Assembly: GCF_021412625.1 (NCBI RefSeq)
Contig: NZ_JAKCFI010000005.1
Span: 496,001 to 560,000, forward strand
Length of the DNA: 64,000 nucleotides
DNA from: Myxococcus stipitatus
GTDB taxonomy: Bacteria > Myxococcota > Myxococcia > Myxococcales > Myxococcaceae
Direction of reading: 5' to 3'
Of the stretch, positions 29,254 to 37,656 are shown in pieces. Under the pieces are notes generated by a model. It worked only from the letters and a program-made list of their open reading frames with translations, did not search any database and had not been told where the DNA came from. Each line of letters starts with the position of its first letter. Position 1 is the first letter of the stretch. Made by a program: the position numbers and the translations under genes.

Positions 29254-29915
29254 AGTCGCCTCTGGACATCGACACCCTGCTCTCCGAGCCCCCCCGCGCC
29301 GAGCCGGCCTCGCTGGAGCGCGCCCTCGCGGCGGCGCGTGGCGAGCTCGCGCAGAACCGTCCCGTGAGGCGGTGGCGCACGCAGGTGGCCTGGATGGTCG
29401 CGGCCTCGGGGGGGCTGGCGCTGCTGGCCGCCGCCGTCATGGTGCTGGGGGGGGCGCTGAGCGTCGCGACGCTGCTCGCCCGCGCGCCGTTGCTCGCGTT
29501 GCTCCTGGTGACGAGCACCGTGTGCGCGTGGGCCGCGCTGTCGCCGCGAGGCCGCGTCCCGCGGCGCTGGGGCGTGGGACTGGCCATGGCGTGCGCCGCG
29601 ACGCTGGTGTTCGCGCGGGGCACACCGAACACGCCCCCGACCCTTCCCGCCTGGGTGTGCACCGCCAGCCACCTGGCGATCGGCATCGTTCCGCTGGTGG
29701 TCGCGCTGGTCGCCCTGCGCGGCGCCGTGTTCCAGCCCTTGCGCGCGCTGTGCGCGGGCCTGTCCGTGGGCACGACGGGCGCGTTCGTCGGCGAGCTGGC
29801 CTGTGAGCAGGACTGGCGCCACGTCGCCAGCTACCACCTCTTCGCCTGGGCGCTGCTCGCGCTCGTGGCCCTCGTGCTGTCCCGCTCCCTCAAACCCCGC
29901 TCCTATGCCCCATGA
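29250..29915 (+). CDS. carR: CarR, membrane anti-sigma factor for CarQ
   Basis: A 221-residue inner-membrane protein with six predicted helices after a cytoplasmic N-terminal about 45 residues (MKSPLDIDTLLSEPPRAEPA) likely to grip the sigma factor. The helix pair FQPLRALCAGLSVGTTGAFVG and a later ASYHLFAWALLALVA resemble the NrsF/DUF1109 class of membrane anti-sigma factors. The length is close to M. xanthus CarR (about 219 residues, from memory). The gene overlaps carQ and carS by four bases each (ATGA), giving strict translational coupling. In light, CarR is inactivated and CarQ is released. Confidence 0.85.
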   Translation: MKSPLDIDTLLSEPPRAEPASLERALAAARGELAQNRPVRRWRTQVAWMVAASGGLALLAAAVMVLGGALSVATLLARAPLLALLLVTSTVCAWAALSPRGRVPRRWGVGLAMACAATLVFARGTPNTPPTLPAWVCTASHLAIGIVPLVVALVALRGAVFQPLRALCAGLSVGTTGAFVGELACEQDWRHVASYHLFAWALLALVALVLSRSLKPRSYAP

Positions 29916-30247
29916 ACCAGGACCCTTCTCTCATCGTGAGCAGTGACGTGGAAGGCGCGCCCGTGCGGATCGGCGAACACGTCAAAGTCGTCAGCGCCTC
30001 CTCGGATGGCACCATCACCCCGGGGTTCCTGGGGCGCATGGGCGTGGTCGTGGCGCTCGTCTACGACGACCCCACCCACCAGTACCCCACCGACCCCCTC
30101 ATCCAGGTCCGCGTCGACGGACTCGGCGAGGACCTGTTCTTCCCCGAGGAGCTGGAGCTGGTGCCGGAGTGGGCGCGCCACCGCATCGCCCAGCAGCGCC
30201 GCGACGAGCGCGAGCAGCGCAGGCCCGCCGCGTCGCGCGTGCAGTGA
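29912..30247 (+). CDS. carS: CarS, SH3-fold antirepressor of CarA
   Basis: A 111-residue acidic protein recognised as CarS by MNQDPSLIVSSDVEGAPVRIG, VKVVSASSDGTITPGFLGR and VDGLGEDLFFPEELELVPE, which follow the M. xanthus protein closely in length and order. CarS folds as a five-strand SH3-like barrel that mimics operator DNA and binds the recognition helix of the CarA repressor, so that carB cluster genes for carotenoid synthesis are switched on in light. The basic tail (RRDEREQRRPAASRVQ) ends the protein. The carA/carB genes are not in this window, and no gufA follows as in M. xanthus. Confidence 0.9.
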   Translation: MNQDPSLIVSSDVEGAPVRIGEHVKVVSASSDGTITPGFLGRMGVVVALVYDDPTHQYPTDPLIQVRVDGLGEDLFFPEELELVPEWARHRIAQQRRDEREQRRPAASRVQ

Positions 30248-30473
30248 GTCCCGCCGGGCCCGCGCCTCGACGCGCCGGCGCCCAAACACGGCGGGACGAC
30301 GTTCGCGACGACCGGGAGGGAGGTCCCCCGAGGCCAGGGCGGACAGACAATTCCTCTCACAGCGAACCCGGATGAATTCCCAGACACCCCGCTCCATACT
30401 CGCGCGACGCCCGCATCGCTCCGCACGGAGATGACAGGGATTGCCGCGGGGCACGAGGCGACACGGGGGAGTC

Positions 30474-31634
30474 ATGAACGGGAACATCCTGAAGTGGATG
30501 GCATTGGCAACGTGTCTGCAAGGCGCACCGGCCCTGGCGGCAGAGCCCACCACGCTCGAGGTCTGGCATGCGCTCGGAGGGATGCCGGAGGTGGCGTTCG
30601 GCAACGCGGCACAGCGCTTCGAGGAACAGACAGGGAACACCCTCGCCGTCGTCCAGTTCGTCGACGAGGCGCAGCTGCGCGACGCGCTCCGCGTGGCCGT
30701 GTCCGGAGGGTGGGGTCCGGACGTGGTGGTGATGAACCACACGCTCGCCCCCGAGTTCCGCGACGCCGGCGCGCTCCAGGCCTACTGCCTGCCCGGCGAG
30801 TGTCCGGAGTGCGAGGGGTCCGCGCCGCCGCGGTGGTGCGCCTTCGCCTCCAACGGCCACTATGGTGACGACCCGTATGGCACGTTCGCCGCGACGATGA
30901 TTCCCGAGCTCGCGATGGGCCCGGACCGGTGCGTCGAGGAAGGCTGCGCCGAGTGCGCCACCGAGAGCGACCCGCGCCCGGCGTACTGTGACTACGTCTC
31001 GTCGGGCCTGTCGCCGCGCGACTCGACGCCCGACCTCGACGTGCTCCAGGCGGGCTTCGCGCAGTGGATGGACGCCCATGACGGTGCGTTCCCCTTCGGC
31101 ACGCCCATCTGGTGGGACTTCCTCGCGGTGGCGCCGGACCGCGCGAAGCTGGAGGCCTACGGGTTCGATTCACTCGCCACCGTGGCCGACGTGGCGGACT
31201 TCCTCTCCCAGGACGACGGCGGCGCCATCGCCTTCTTCGACGGCGAGTACTGCGGCAACGTCCCCTATCGGTTCAAGGTCCCGGGCTGGGTGTGGCCCGG
31301 CCCCCGTCCGCTGCACGAGGCGGACCTCGTCGTCGCCCCCATCTCCCAGTTCGGGGCGCTGCTGGGAGACCTCGAGGGACTGGAGGTCGCCGACATCGAG
31401 GGCCACCGCCCCGAGATCATCGTCACCGGCGCGTTCGCCCTCTCCACGACCCAGCACCGCGAGGCCGCGCTCGACTTCGTCTACGAGCTCGCCACGCCGG
31501 AGACCCAGCTCGAGGGCGCGTCCGATGGAAGCCTCCTGCCCGCCAACAACCTCGCCTTCGAGAGCCACGCGTTCGCCGTCCCGGGAACCCGTGAAGCGGG
31601 CGTGAAGGGCGTGCTCGCCCTGCCCTCCCTCTGA
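30474..31634 (+). CDS. Periplasmic solute-binding protein (MalE-like) with two Cys-rich inserts
   Basis: A 386-residue exported protein. The signal peptide MNGNILKWMALATCLQGAPALAAE is followed by a family-1 type binding-protein fold: TLEVWHALGG, then FGNAAQRFEEQTGN, GGWGPDVVVM, and a late IVTGAFALSTTQHREAALDFVYEL. Two cysteine modules are inserted: CLPGECPECEGSAPPRWC and CVEEGCAECATESDPRPAYC, both C-x4-C-x2-C-x8/10-C. No ABC permease or ATPase gene is adjacent, so it is an orphan. GGGGGAG precedes the ATG at 30474. Sugar binding is inferred from the fold; the Cys modules could form disulfides or bind metal. Confidence 0.85.
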   Translation: MNGNILKWMALATCLQGAPALAAEPTTLEVWHALGGMPEVAFGNAAQRFEEQTGNTLAVVQFVDEAQLRDALRVAVSGGWGPDVVVMNHTLAPEFRDAGALQAYCLPGECPECEGSAPPRWCAFASNGHYGDDPYGTFAATMIPELAMGPDRCVEEGCAECATESDPRPAYCDYVSSGLSPRDSTPDLDVLQAGFAQWMDAHDGAFPFGTPIWWDFLAVAPDRAKLEAYGFDSLATVADVADFLSQDDGGAIAFFDGEYCGNVPYRFKVPGWVWPGPRPLHEADLVVAPISQFGALLGDLEGLEVADIEGHRPEIIVTGAFALSTTQHREAALDFVYELATPETQLEGASDGSLLPANNLAFESHAFAVPGTREAGVKGVLALPSL

Positions 31635-31685
31635 AGGCGCGCGTCCCCGCTCGGAGGCGGGGCGAGGGGTGTTACCGTCCGCGCG

Positions 31686-32447
31686 GTGACACCACCTCCC
31701 GACATGGCCTTCCGCCCGCTGGGGCGGCGGGCATACGGCTCGATTCCTCACCTGCCCGGCTCTCGCACCGGCCCCGCTGATCGACACCTGTCCCCCGCCC
31801 TGGCTCGCACCCTCACCCAGCGAGCCCGGGACGCGCGCGACCACGTCGTCGTCCTCGAGAAGCTGGACGGCTCGTGCGTCGCGGCCGCGCGCGTGGGGGA
31901 CTCGCTGCTCGCGCTCGGGCGCGAGGGCCAGCTCGCCGCCCACTCCGCGAACGAGGCGCGGAGGCTGTGGGCCACCTGGGTCGCCCGACACGCGGAGCGC
32001 TTCCTGGCCGTGCTCCGCCCGGGAGAGCGCGTGGTCGGCGAGTGGCTGGCGCTGGCGCATGGGACCCGGTACGCGCTCCCGCACGAGCCCTTCGTCGCCT
32101 TCGACCTCATGCGCGACGAAGCGCGCAGCCCCTGGCGTGAAGTCACGGAGCGACTGGGCAACGCGGGCTTCGTCCTCCCCGGGCTCGTCCACGAGGGCGC
32201 GCCGCTCGCCGTCGAGGCGGTGATGGAGCGCCTGGGTGGCGCCGGCTTCCATGGCGCGCTGGACCCGGTGGAAGGGGCGGTGTGGCGGCTCGAGCGGCGC
32301 GACGCCCAGGGCGTCAGGGTGGAGCTGTTGGCCAAGTATGTACGCCCCGACAAGGTGGACGGGAGCCTCCTGCCGGAGAACTCCGGCCGCCCCGCCCACT
32401 GGAACTGGCGCCCCGAGGCGCCCCCGCCCCCTCCGGAGATGTCGTGA
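31686..32447 (+). CDS. RNA ligase family protein
   Basis: A 253-residue nucleotidyltransferase-superfamily ligase. Motif I EKLDGSCV contains the lysine that would be adenylated (near residue 59). Further matches are GREGQ, motif III/IIIa VVGEWLAL and FVAFDLM, motif IV PVEGAVWRL and motif V LLAKYVRPDKV. An N-terminal YGSIPHLPGSRTGPAD element resembles stand-alone bacterial RNA ligases. There is no DNA-ligase OB-fold extension. It opens a three-gene cassette, its stop overlapping the HAM1-fusion start (GTGA). GTG at 31686 or ATG at 31704 may be the start. Sealing of broken RNA, perhaps tRNA, is the family-based prediction. Confidence 0.85.
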   Translation: MTPPPDMAFRPLGRRAYGSIPHLPGSRTGPADRHLSPALARTLTQRARDARDHVVVLEKLDGSCVAAARVGDSLLALGREGQLAAHSANEARRLWATWVARHAERFLAVLRPGERVVGEWLALAHGTRYALPHEPFVAFDLMRDEARSPWREVTERLGNAGFVLPGLVHEGAPLAVEAVMERLGGAGFHGALDPVEGAVWRLERRDAQGVRVELLAKYVRPDKVDGSLLPENSGRPAHWNWRPEAPPPPPEMS

Positions 32448-33634
32448 CACGCGCGACCTTCGTCACAGGAAATCGCTACAAGGGCGAGGAAGTCGCGCGG
32501 CTGCTCGCGGGGCTCGACATCGCGTGGCGCAAGCTCTCCCTGCCCGGCCTGGACTCCGCGCCCGAAGCCGCGCCGCTCGACCTCGGCGCGCTCGCGCGGC
32601 GCAAGGCGCTGGCCGCGCACCAGGCGCTGGGAGCGCCGTGCTTCGTGGAGGTCACCGCGCTGGAGCTGGAGGGTGGCGACACCTTCACGGGGGCCCGGTT
32701 CAAGAAGGAGCTGCTCGCGGTGGGCGAGCGCGCGTTCCTCGCGCGGCATGGCGGACGCCGGGGCCGCACGCGCGTGGCCGTGGCCCTGTCGGAGGATGGG
32801 CTCCCCGACCAGGTCGCCCTCTTCGAGGACGCGACGGAGGGCACGCTGCTCACCGAGCCCCGGGGCGACGGCGGCTATGGGTGGGATCGCGCCTGGCTGC
32901 CCGACGGACACCAGCGGACGCTGGGAGAGATGTCCGGCAACAAGTTCCTCCTCAACATGCGCCAGCGCCCCTACCTGGAGCTGATGGACCGCCTGCGCCC
33001 GCCCTCCCAGGGAGGCGCCTACGAGGCGCACCTCACCGTGTCCGCGCGCTCGGAGGAGGACCTGGAACGCTTCCGGGCCTTCTGCGACGCGGAGGGCGTG
33101 AAGTGCATCTTCATCGAGCTGGGTCGCGGCGCCGAACCCTTCCAGCCGATGACCGCGTCGTACCACCACGGCACGCTGCGACAGGCCCTGGAGGACGTCA
33201 GGAGGATGGGACGCTCGCTCGCGGCCCAGGGCTTCGACGTGACGCGGATGAAGCTGGAGGCGCTCGGGAAGAACCGGGACATGCCCGAGGACGACGCGAC
33301 GGCTCGCGCCCAGGCGGCCAACTACTTCGAGTTCCACGTGAAGGTCGTCACGCCCGCCACCGGGCTGGACCTGGATGCCCTGCGAGCCCGCTGTGAGCGC
33401 CACGGCGCGCACCTGTCGCGCAACGCGCGCAAGACGCGCCCGGACGGCAGCGGCGAGCGGTTCGTCACGCTCCGGGTCCACGGGCTGGGCAGGACGAACG
33501 CCGACGCGCGCTTCCAGGCGCTCCTGGACGACCTCGCGGCGCAAGGCCATGCGCTGACCCAGCGCCTGCGCGAGTACACCGTCTACGACTCCAACCACGC
33601 GCTCGACCGGGGCTGGCTGGAGGACGCGCCATGA
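32444..33634 (+). CDS. HAM1/RdgB-like domain fused to a duplicated alpha/beta domain
   Basis: A 396-residue fusion. Residues about 1-185 follow the HAM1/RdgB inosine-triphosphatase fold: FVTGNRYKGEEV at the start, GGDTFTGARFK, and GGYGWDRAWLPDGHQRTLGEMSGNK. The usual catalytic DDSGL motif is replaced by VEVTALELEGG, so ordinary pyrophosphatase activity is doubtful. Residues about 190-396 consist of two similar halves, each starting with a His-containing strand (YEAHLTVS; YFEFHVKVV), then helix DLERFRAFCDAEG / DLDALRARCERHG. They look like two ferredoxin-like repeats; I do not know the family. It overlaps both neighbours (GTGA, ATGA), so it belongs to the RNA ligase/nucleotidyltransferase cassette. 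Confidence 0.75.
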   Translation: MTRATFVTGNRYKGEEVARLLAGLDIAWRKLSLPGLDSAPEAAPLDLGALARRKALAAHQALGAPCFVEVTALELEGGDTFTGARFKKELLAVGERAFLARHGGRRGRTRVAVALSEDGLPDQVALFEDATEGTLLTEPRGDGGYGWDRAWLPDGHQRTLGEMSGNKFLLNMRQRPYLELMDRLRPPSQGGAYEAHLTVSARSEEDLERFRAFCDAEGVKCIFIELGRGAEPFQPMTASYHHGTLRQALEDVRRMGRSLAAQGFDVTRMKLEALGKNRDMPEDDATARAQAANYFEFHVKVVTPATGLDLDALRARCERHGAHLSRNARKTRPDGSGERFVTLRVHGLGRTNADARFQALLDDLAAQGHALTQRLREYTVYDSNHALDRGWLEDAP

Positions 33635-34443
33635 ACGCCCACTCGCTGCCCTTGCGCGCGGGGGCCGCCGTGCTGCGGCGGCTCGCGCTCATGCCCGACG
33701 CCCCGGCGCTCGTGCTGCGGGGCGGGCTGATGATGCGCCTGTGGAGCGGCAGCGTGCCGCGCCCCGTGGAGGACCTGGACTTCCTGGCCCGGTTCCCCTT
33801 CCACGAGGGCGCCACCGTCGCGCGCCTCGAGGCCCTCTTCCGCGCGGACGCGGGGGACGGCTTCCAGTTCGACACGTCGCGTTCCGAGGTCATCTGGGCG
33901 GAGACCGCCTTCCCCGGCGTCCGCGTCCACGTGCGCACCCGCCTTCCCGACGTGGAGTCTCCCTTCGAGCTGCGCATCGACACCGGCTTCGGAGACCCGA
34001 TGGAGCCTCCGCCCGCCTGGGTCGACTACGCGTCCGATGACGGGCCGCCCGCGCGCGTCCTCGCCTGCCGGCCGGAGAACCTGCTGGCCTGGAAGCTCCA
34101 CGGCCTCTTCGAGCGGGGCAAGGGCCGCTTCCGGCCGAAGGACCTGTTCGACGCGTGGCTGCTGTTCCGCCATGCGCCGCTGGACACGAGCCTGCTTCCC
34201 CGGGCGCTCCAGCTGGCCTTCGCCTCGCGCGGGGACACGCTGGACCAGATGGAGCGGCTCGTCTCCGGCGAGTTCGGCCAGAGCCCGTGGAGCCTGGAGA
34301 AGTGGGCGCGCTACCGGCAGGCCGAGCCCACGGGGCGGCCGGAGCAGCTCGCGCAGGTGGTGGCCGAGGTGGGGCGGGCGCTGCGCCCCGTCTGGGAGGC
34401 CGCGCGCGCCCTGCCCCCGCCCCGCGTCAGTACGACGCGGTGA
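33631..34443 (+). CDS. AbiEii/AbiGii-type nucleotidyltransferase
   Basis: A 270-residue protein of the DUF1814/AbiEii class. The nucleotidyltransferase core shows LVLRGGLMMRLW and PRPVEDLDF (the hG[GS] and DxD-like elements, about residues 28-52), then ELRIDTGFGDP and the family's CRPENLLAWKLHGLFERGKGRFRPKDLFDAWLL segment. AbiEii/MenT relatives transfer nucleotides to RNA, in some cases tRNA acceptor ends, and act as toxins; others are housekeeping. No AbiEi-type antitoxin lies beside it. Its start overlaps the HAM1-fusion stop (ATGA), and its end overlaps the convergent outer-membrane gene by 17 bp. Confidence 0.82.
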   Translation: MNAHSLPLRAGAAVLRRLALMPDAPALVLRGGLMMRLWSGSVPRPVEDLDFLARFPFHEGATVARLEALFRADAGDGFQFDTSRSEVIWAETAFPGVRVHVRTRLPDVESPFELRIDTGFGDPMEPPPAWVDYASDDGPPARVLACRPENLLAWKLHGLFERGKGRFRPKDLFDAWLLFRHAPLDTSLLPRALQLAFASRGDTLDQMERLVSGEFGQSPWSLEKWARYRQAEPTGRPEQLAQVVAEVGRALRPVWEAARALPPPRVSTTR

Positions 34444-36187
34444 TGCCCCAGTGGATGCTGGAGTAGGTGTCCTCCGCGACGCCGCCGTTCTCCCAGCCCG
34501 TGCGGGCTCCGGCGCCGGAGAACGTGTCCTTGAAGCGCGACAGCTTGAAGCGGACCGAATAGCCGAACGGGCCCCAGATTTCGCCCGACGCGCCCAGCTC
34601 CGCCTCCCAGCCGAAGCTGGACACGGACGTGCCGTAGTCGCTGACCTCCAGGTCCAGCGCCCCACCCTCGTCGTCGAAGCCATTGCCCGGCTTCGGGCCG
34701 ATGTAGACCTGCCCCGCGCCCTCCAGGCGCACCCAGCTCAGCAACGGAACGGAGACCTCCAGCCCCACCGCCGGGAACAAGCGGTGCGTGCTCGACAGCG
34801 GGCTCTCGGCGGACTCGTCCACGTCGAACGAGCGGGTCAGCAACCCCGCCTTCACGCCCGCGTAGCCGAGCGAATGCCGGGACTCCCCACGCCCGAAGAA
34901 GTAGCGATACATGGCCTGCGCGGTGAGCACCGAGTCGGTGGCCACGACCTCGCGCGTGACGGACTGGCCCACGTCGTTGAACAGCGTCACGTTTGTGGAC
35001 GCGTAACCCCGGCGATAGCCGAGCAGCACGCCCAGGCCCCGGATGGCCGACGTGCGCCGGGCCAGCGGCAGCAGCTCCAGCTCCGCGGAGATGCCCAGGT
35101 ACGGCACCGACGAGTCATAGTCGGAGCGATCCCCGAGCTGCTCCTCCTCCGGCTTCTTGTCGAACTCGCCGCAGGACTTCACGCCCGGCCGCGCGCAGTA
35201 CTTGCGCCACGTGGTGGTGCCGCCCACCGTCAACCGCGCGAGCGCCGGACGCACCGGCTCGTCCCCCACCGTCCCGCCCGACCCCGTGTCCAGCCCCACC
35301 GCCAGGAACGGATCCGTGGTGGTGTGGGACTCCGGATCCGCCTCCATCGGCGGAGGGCCCTCCGGCTGCGGGGCGATGGCGACGGCCTCCACCGGACGCG
35401 GCCTGGGCTCTTCCTTCTTCGGTTCGACGGGCTTGGGCGCCTCGACGGGAGGCAGCGGACGCGGTGACTCGGCGGGACGCTCTGCGACGACCACCGGCTC
35501 GGGCGACCTGGGCGTCTCCACCGCGGGCTCCGGCGGCGGAGCCGCGGGCTTCACCGGGGCCTCCGCCACGGGCGTGGCGGGCTCCAGCGGCTCCGAGGAC
35601 AAGGGGGCCTCGAAGATCTTCGGCGGCTCGCGCAGCGCGCCCACCACGGCGAGCGCGGCGGCGTTGCCTTCCGCCGTGGCCAGCCTGCCTCGCGTCAGCG
35701 AAAGCTCCTGCTCCGCGAGCACCGCGCCGCTCGCATCCAGCACGCGCAGCGTCAGCGCCTGCCCGTCCACGCGGCCCGTGACGGCGCCGTCCAGCTTCAG
35801 CTTCGGCGCGGCCCTGGCGAGCGCGGCCTCCGTGAAGACCACCGGCCCCTTGAGGCCGCCCTGCTTGCCGATGGCGCCGTACTGCTTCAACGACGACACC
35901 TTGACCTTCCGCGAGCGGCGCAGCGAGGACTCGAGCTGCGCGCGCAGCTTGCCGCCCTTGTCGCCGTCCACCGACAACACCACGACGCGCGGCGGCGCCT
36001 CCTTCGGCGCCGCGCTCGCGCTCTTGCGAGGCTTCGCCGACTTCGGCTTCGCCTTGGGCGCGGCGACCTGCGCCGGCGCCGAGCGCTTCTTCTTGACGAC
36101 CGCCGCTTCGGCCCGCGGAGCCGCCAGCGACGCGGCCAGGAGGAGGATGAGGCCCCAGCGGGCCCGCGCGTGTTGGGTGTTCATCAT
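34427..36187 (-). CDS. Exported protein with Pro-rich linker and predicted outer-membrane C-terminal domain
   Basis: A 586-residue exported protein. The signal peptide (RWGLILLLAASLAAPRAEA) is followed by a Lys/Ala/Pro-rich stretch. A globular module at about residues 65-200 (RVVVLSVDGDKGGKLRAQLE, FTEAALARAAPKLKLDGAVTGRVDG) resembles the fold seen in CsgG/TolB-N-like modules. A Pro/Glu-rich linker spans about 205-310. The C-terminal about 270 residues alternate aromatic and polar residues (ISAELELLPLA, LGYRRGYASTNVTLF, YSVRFKLSRFK) and end SSIHWGITASY, with a C-terminal Tyr typical of beta-barrels. Function unknown. Confidence 0.75.
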   Translation of the reverse strand: MMNTQHARARWGLILLLAASLAAPRAEAAVVKKKRSAPAQVAAPKAKPKSAKPRKSASAAPKEAPPRVVVLSVDGDKGGKLRAQLESSLRRSRKVKVSSLKQYGAIGKQGGLKGPVVFTEAALARAAPKLKLDGAVTGRVDGQALTLRVLDASGAVLAEQELSLTRGRLATAEGNAAALAVVGALREPPKIFEAPLSSEPLEPATPVAEAPVKPAAPPPEPAVETPRSPEPVVVAERPAESPRPLPPVEAPKPVEPKKEEPRPRPVEAVAIAPQPEGPPPMEADPESHTTTDPFLAVGLDTGSGGTVGDEPVRPALARLTVGGTTTWRKYCARPGVKSCGEFDKKPEEEQLGDRSDYDSSVPYLGISAELELLPLARRTSAIRGLGVLLGYRRGYASTNVTLFNDVGQSVTREVVATDSVLTAQAMYRYFFGRGESRHSLGYAGVKAGLLTRSFDVDESAESPLSSTHRLFPAVGLEVSVPLLSWVRLEGAGQVYIGPKPGNGFDDEGGALDLEVSDYGTSVSSFGWEAELGASGEIWGPFGYSVRFKLSRFKDTFSGAGARTGWENGGVAEDTYSSIHWGITASY

Positions 36188-36246
36188 TCCGGACTGGAAG
36201 GTTCACCCAGCCCGCACGCGAAGTCCAGGCTCGGAGGCGGCCTCCG

Positions 36247-37404
36247 TCAGGCGTTGAGATGCGCGGGCCCACCCACCACGGTCGCCGACACTGGCGGTGT
36301 ACTCGCCCCCAGCGCCGATTCGCCCCCCTCCGAGCCCCCCCGGTCCTCCGTCGCCAGGTGCTCCGCCCGGCCGATGCCCAGGAAGTCCCGCCGGTAGATG
36401 CGCACCATGGCCATGAAGATGGAGGCGATGAGCGGCCCGACCAGCAGCCCCATCATCCCGAACACGGCCAGCCCGCCGAACATGGACAGGAAGACGAGCA
36501 GCGGGTGCAGCGCCATCCTCGCGCCACACAGCCGGGGCCGGATGACGTTGTCGATGGTCCCCACGAGGAAGGCGCCCCAGGCCAGCAGGAAGACGCCCTC
36601 GCTCACCCGGTTCACCGCGATGAGCACCACGCCAATGGGCCCCCAGACGAGCGCCGTCCCGCCCACCGGCACCAGCGCCACCAGCACCATGGCCGCGGCC
36701 CACACCCCGGCGTGAGGCACCCCCGCGATGAGCAACCCCACGAAGCCCACCGCCCCCTGGATGAGCGCGGTGACGGTGTTGCCGTAGACGATGGCGTACG
36801 CGACGTCCGTGAACTCGCGCGCGAAGGCCTCGAAGTAGCGGCGGTCCAACGGCACCAGCCGCGTCACCTCCCGCACCAGGCGGCGACCATCCAGGAAGAA
36901 GTAGTACATGGACACCGTCATCAGGAACATGTTGACGAGCAGCTCGGTGCCCGCCCCCACCAGGTCCTTGAGCAGCGCCGCGCCGCCCGTCACCGCCGCC
37001 ATCAGCGAGCGCTCGGTCTGCGCGCTCTCCGGATCCAACCGGACGTAGCGGGACAAGCCCCGAGGCAGGCTGGAGACGAAGTGGTGGCGCAGGTCCACCC
37101 GGTCCAACAGGTCCTGCGCCTGGCCCACGAACTGGAGCACCTCCCGCGCGACCATCCAGCCGACGAGGGCCAGCGGCGCGAGGATGAGCAGGAACACGGT
37201 GAGGGTGGACAGGCCCGCGCACAGCGGCTGGCGCCCCGGCAGCCTCTGGCACAGGGCGTCCTGCACCGGAACGAACAGGACGACGAGGAAGCCGCCCAGC
37301 AACACCGGCATGAGGAACGGCAACAGGATCCTGGAGAACAGGATCAGCGCGAGCGCGAACAGGCCCGCGAACACGAAGTTCGACCACCGCCGTGAATCAG
37401 CCAC
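36247..37404 (-). CDS. AI-2E family transporter (PerM/TqsA type)
   Basis: A 385-residue inner-membrane protein with about eight helices. The family pattern is clear: an N-terminal pair (FVFAGLFALALILFS, FLMPVLLGGFLVVLFVPV), a soluble insert, NMFLMTVSMYYFFLDG, then IQGAVGFVGLLIAGVPHAGVW, ALVPVGGTALVWGPIGVVLI, NVIRPRLCG and the closing MFGGLAVFGMMGLLVGPLIAS. Members export small molecules or ions (autoinducer-2, sodium, others); the substrate is not deducible. It is transcribed leftward toward, but not overlapping, the outer-membrane gene. Confidence 0.93.
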   Translation of the reverse strand: MADSRRWSNFVFAGLFALALILFSRILLPFLMPVLLGGFLVVLFVPVQDALCQRLPGRQPLCAGLSTLTVFLLILAPLALVGWMVAREVLQFVGQAQDLLDRVDLRHHFVSSLPRGLSRYVRLDPESAQTERSLMAAVTGGAALLKDLVGAGTELLVNMFLMTVSMYYFFLDGRRLVREVTRLVPLDRRYFEAFAREFTDVAYAIVYGNTVTALIQGAVGFVGLLIAGVPHAGVWAAAMVLVALVPVGGTALVWGPIGVVLIAVNRVSEGVFLLAWGAFLVGTIDNVIRPRLCGARMALHPLLVFLSMFGGLAVFGMMGLLVGPLIASIFMAMVRIYRRDFLGIGRAEHLATEDRGGSEGGESALGASTPPVSATVVGGPAHLNA

Positions 37405-37656
37405 CGCCCCACCCCGCCCCGCCCGACGAGCCCACCGACCATCACGAACCTATGGCTCGTACCGCGCACCGGGAAGCCCGGCCTTCGCCCCCGGGGTGTC
37501 CCACCCGCGACTTGTGGACGTTCCACGCGTCCCCCGGTGGCACGCACGCGCCTCCCCGCGAGGGAGGACGCCGCGGCCGGCATCGAGGGGTGTCACCTAC
37601 CGCCCGTTCACGGCGACCCGGGAGCTACACCACGGGTCGCCAGCACGGGGCACGGC

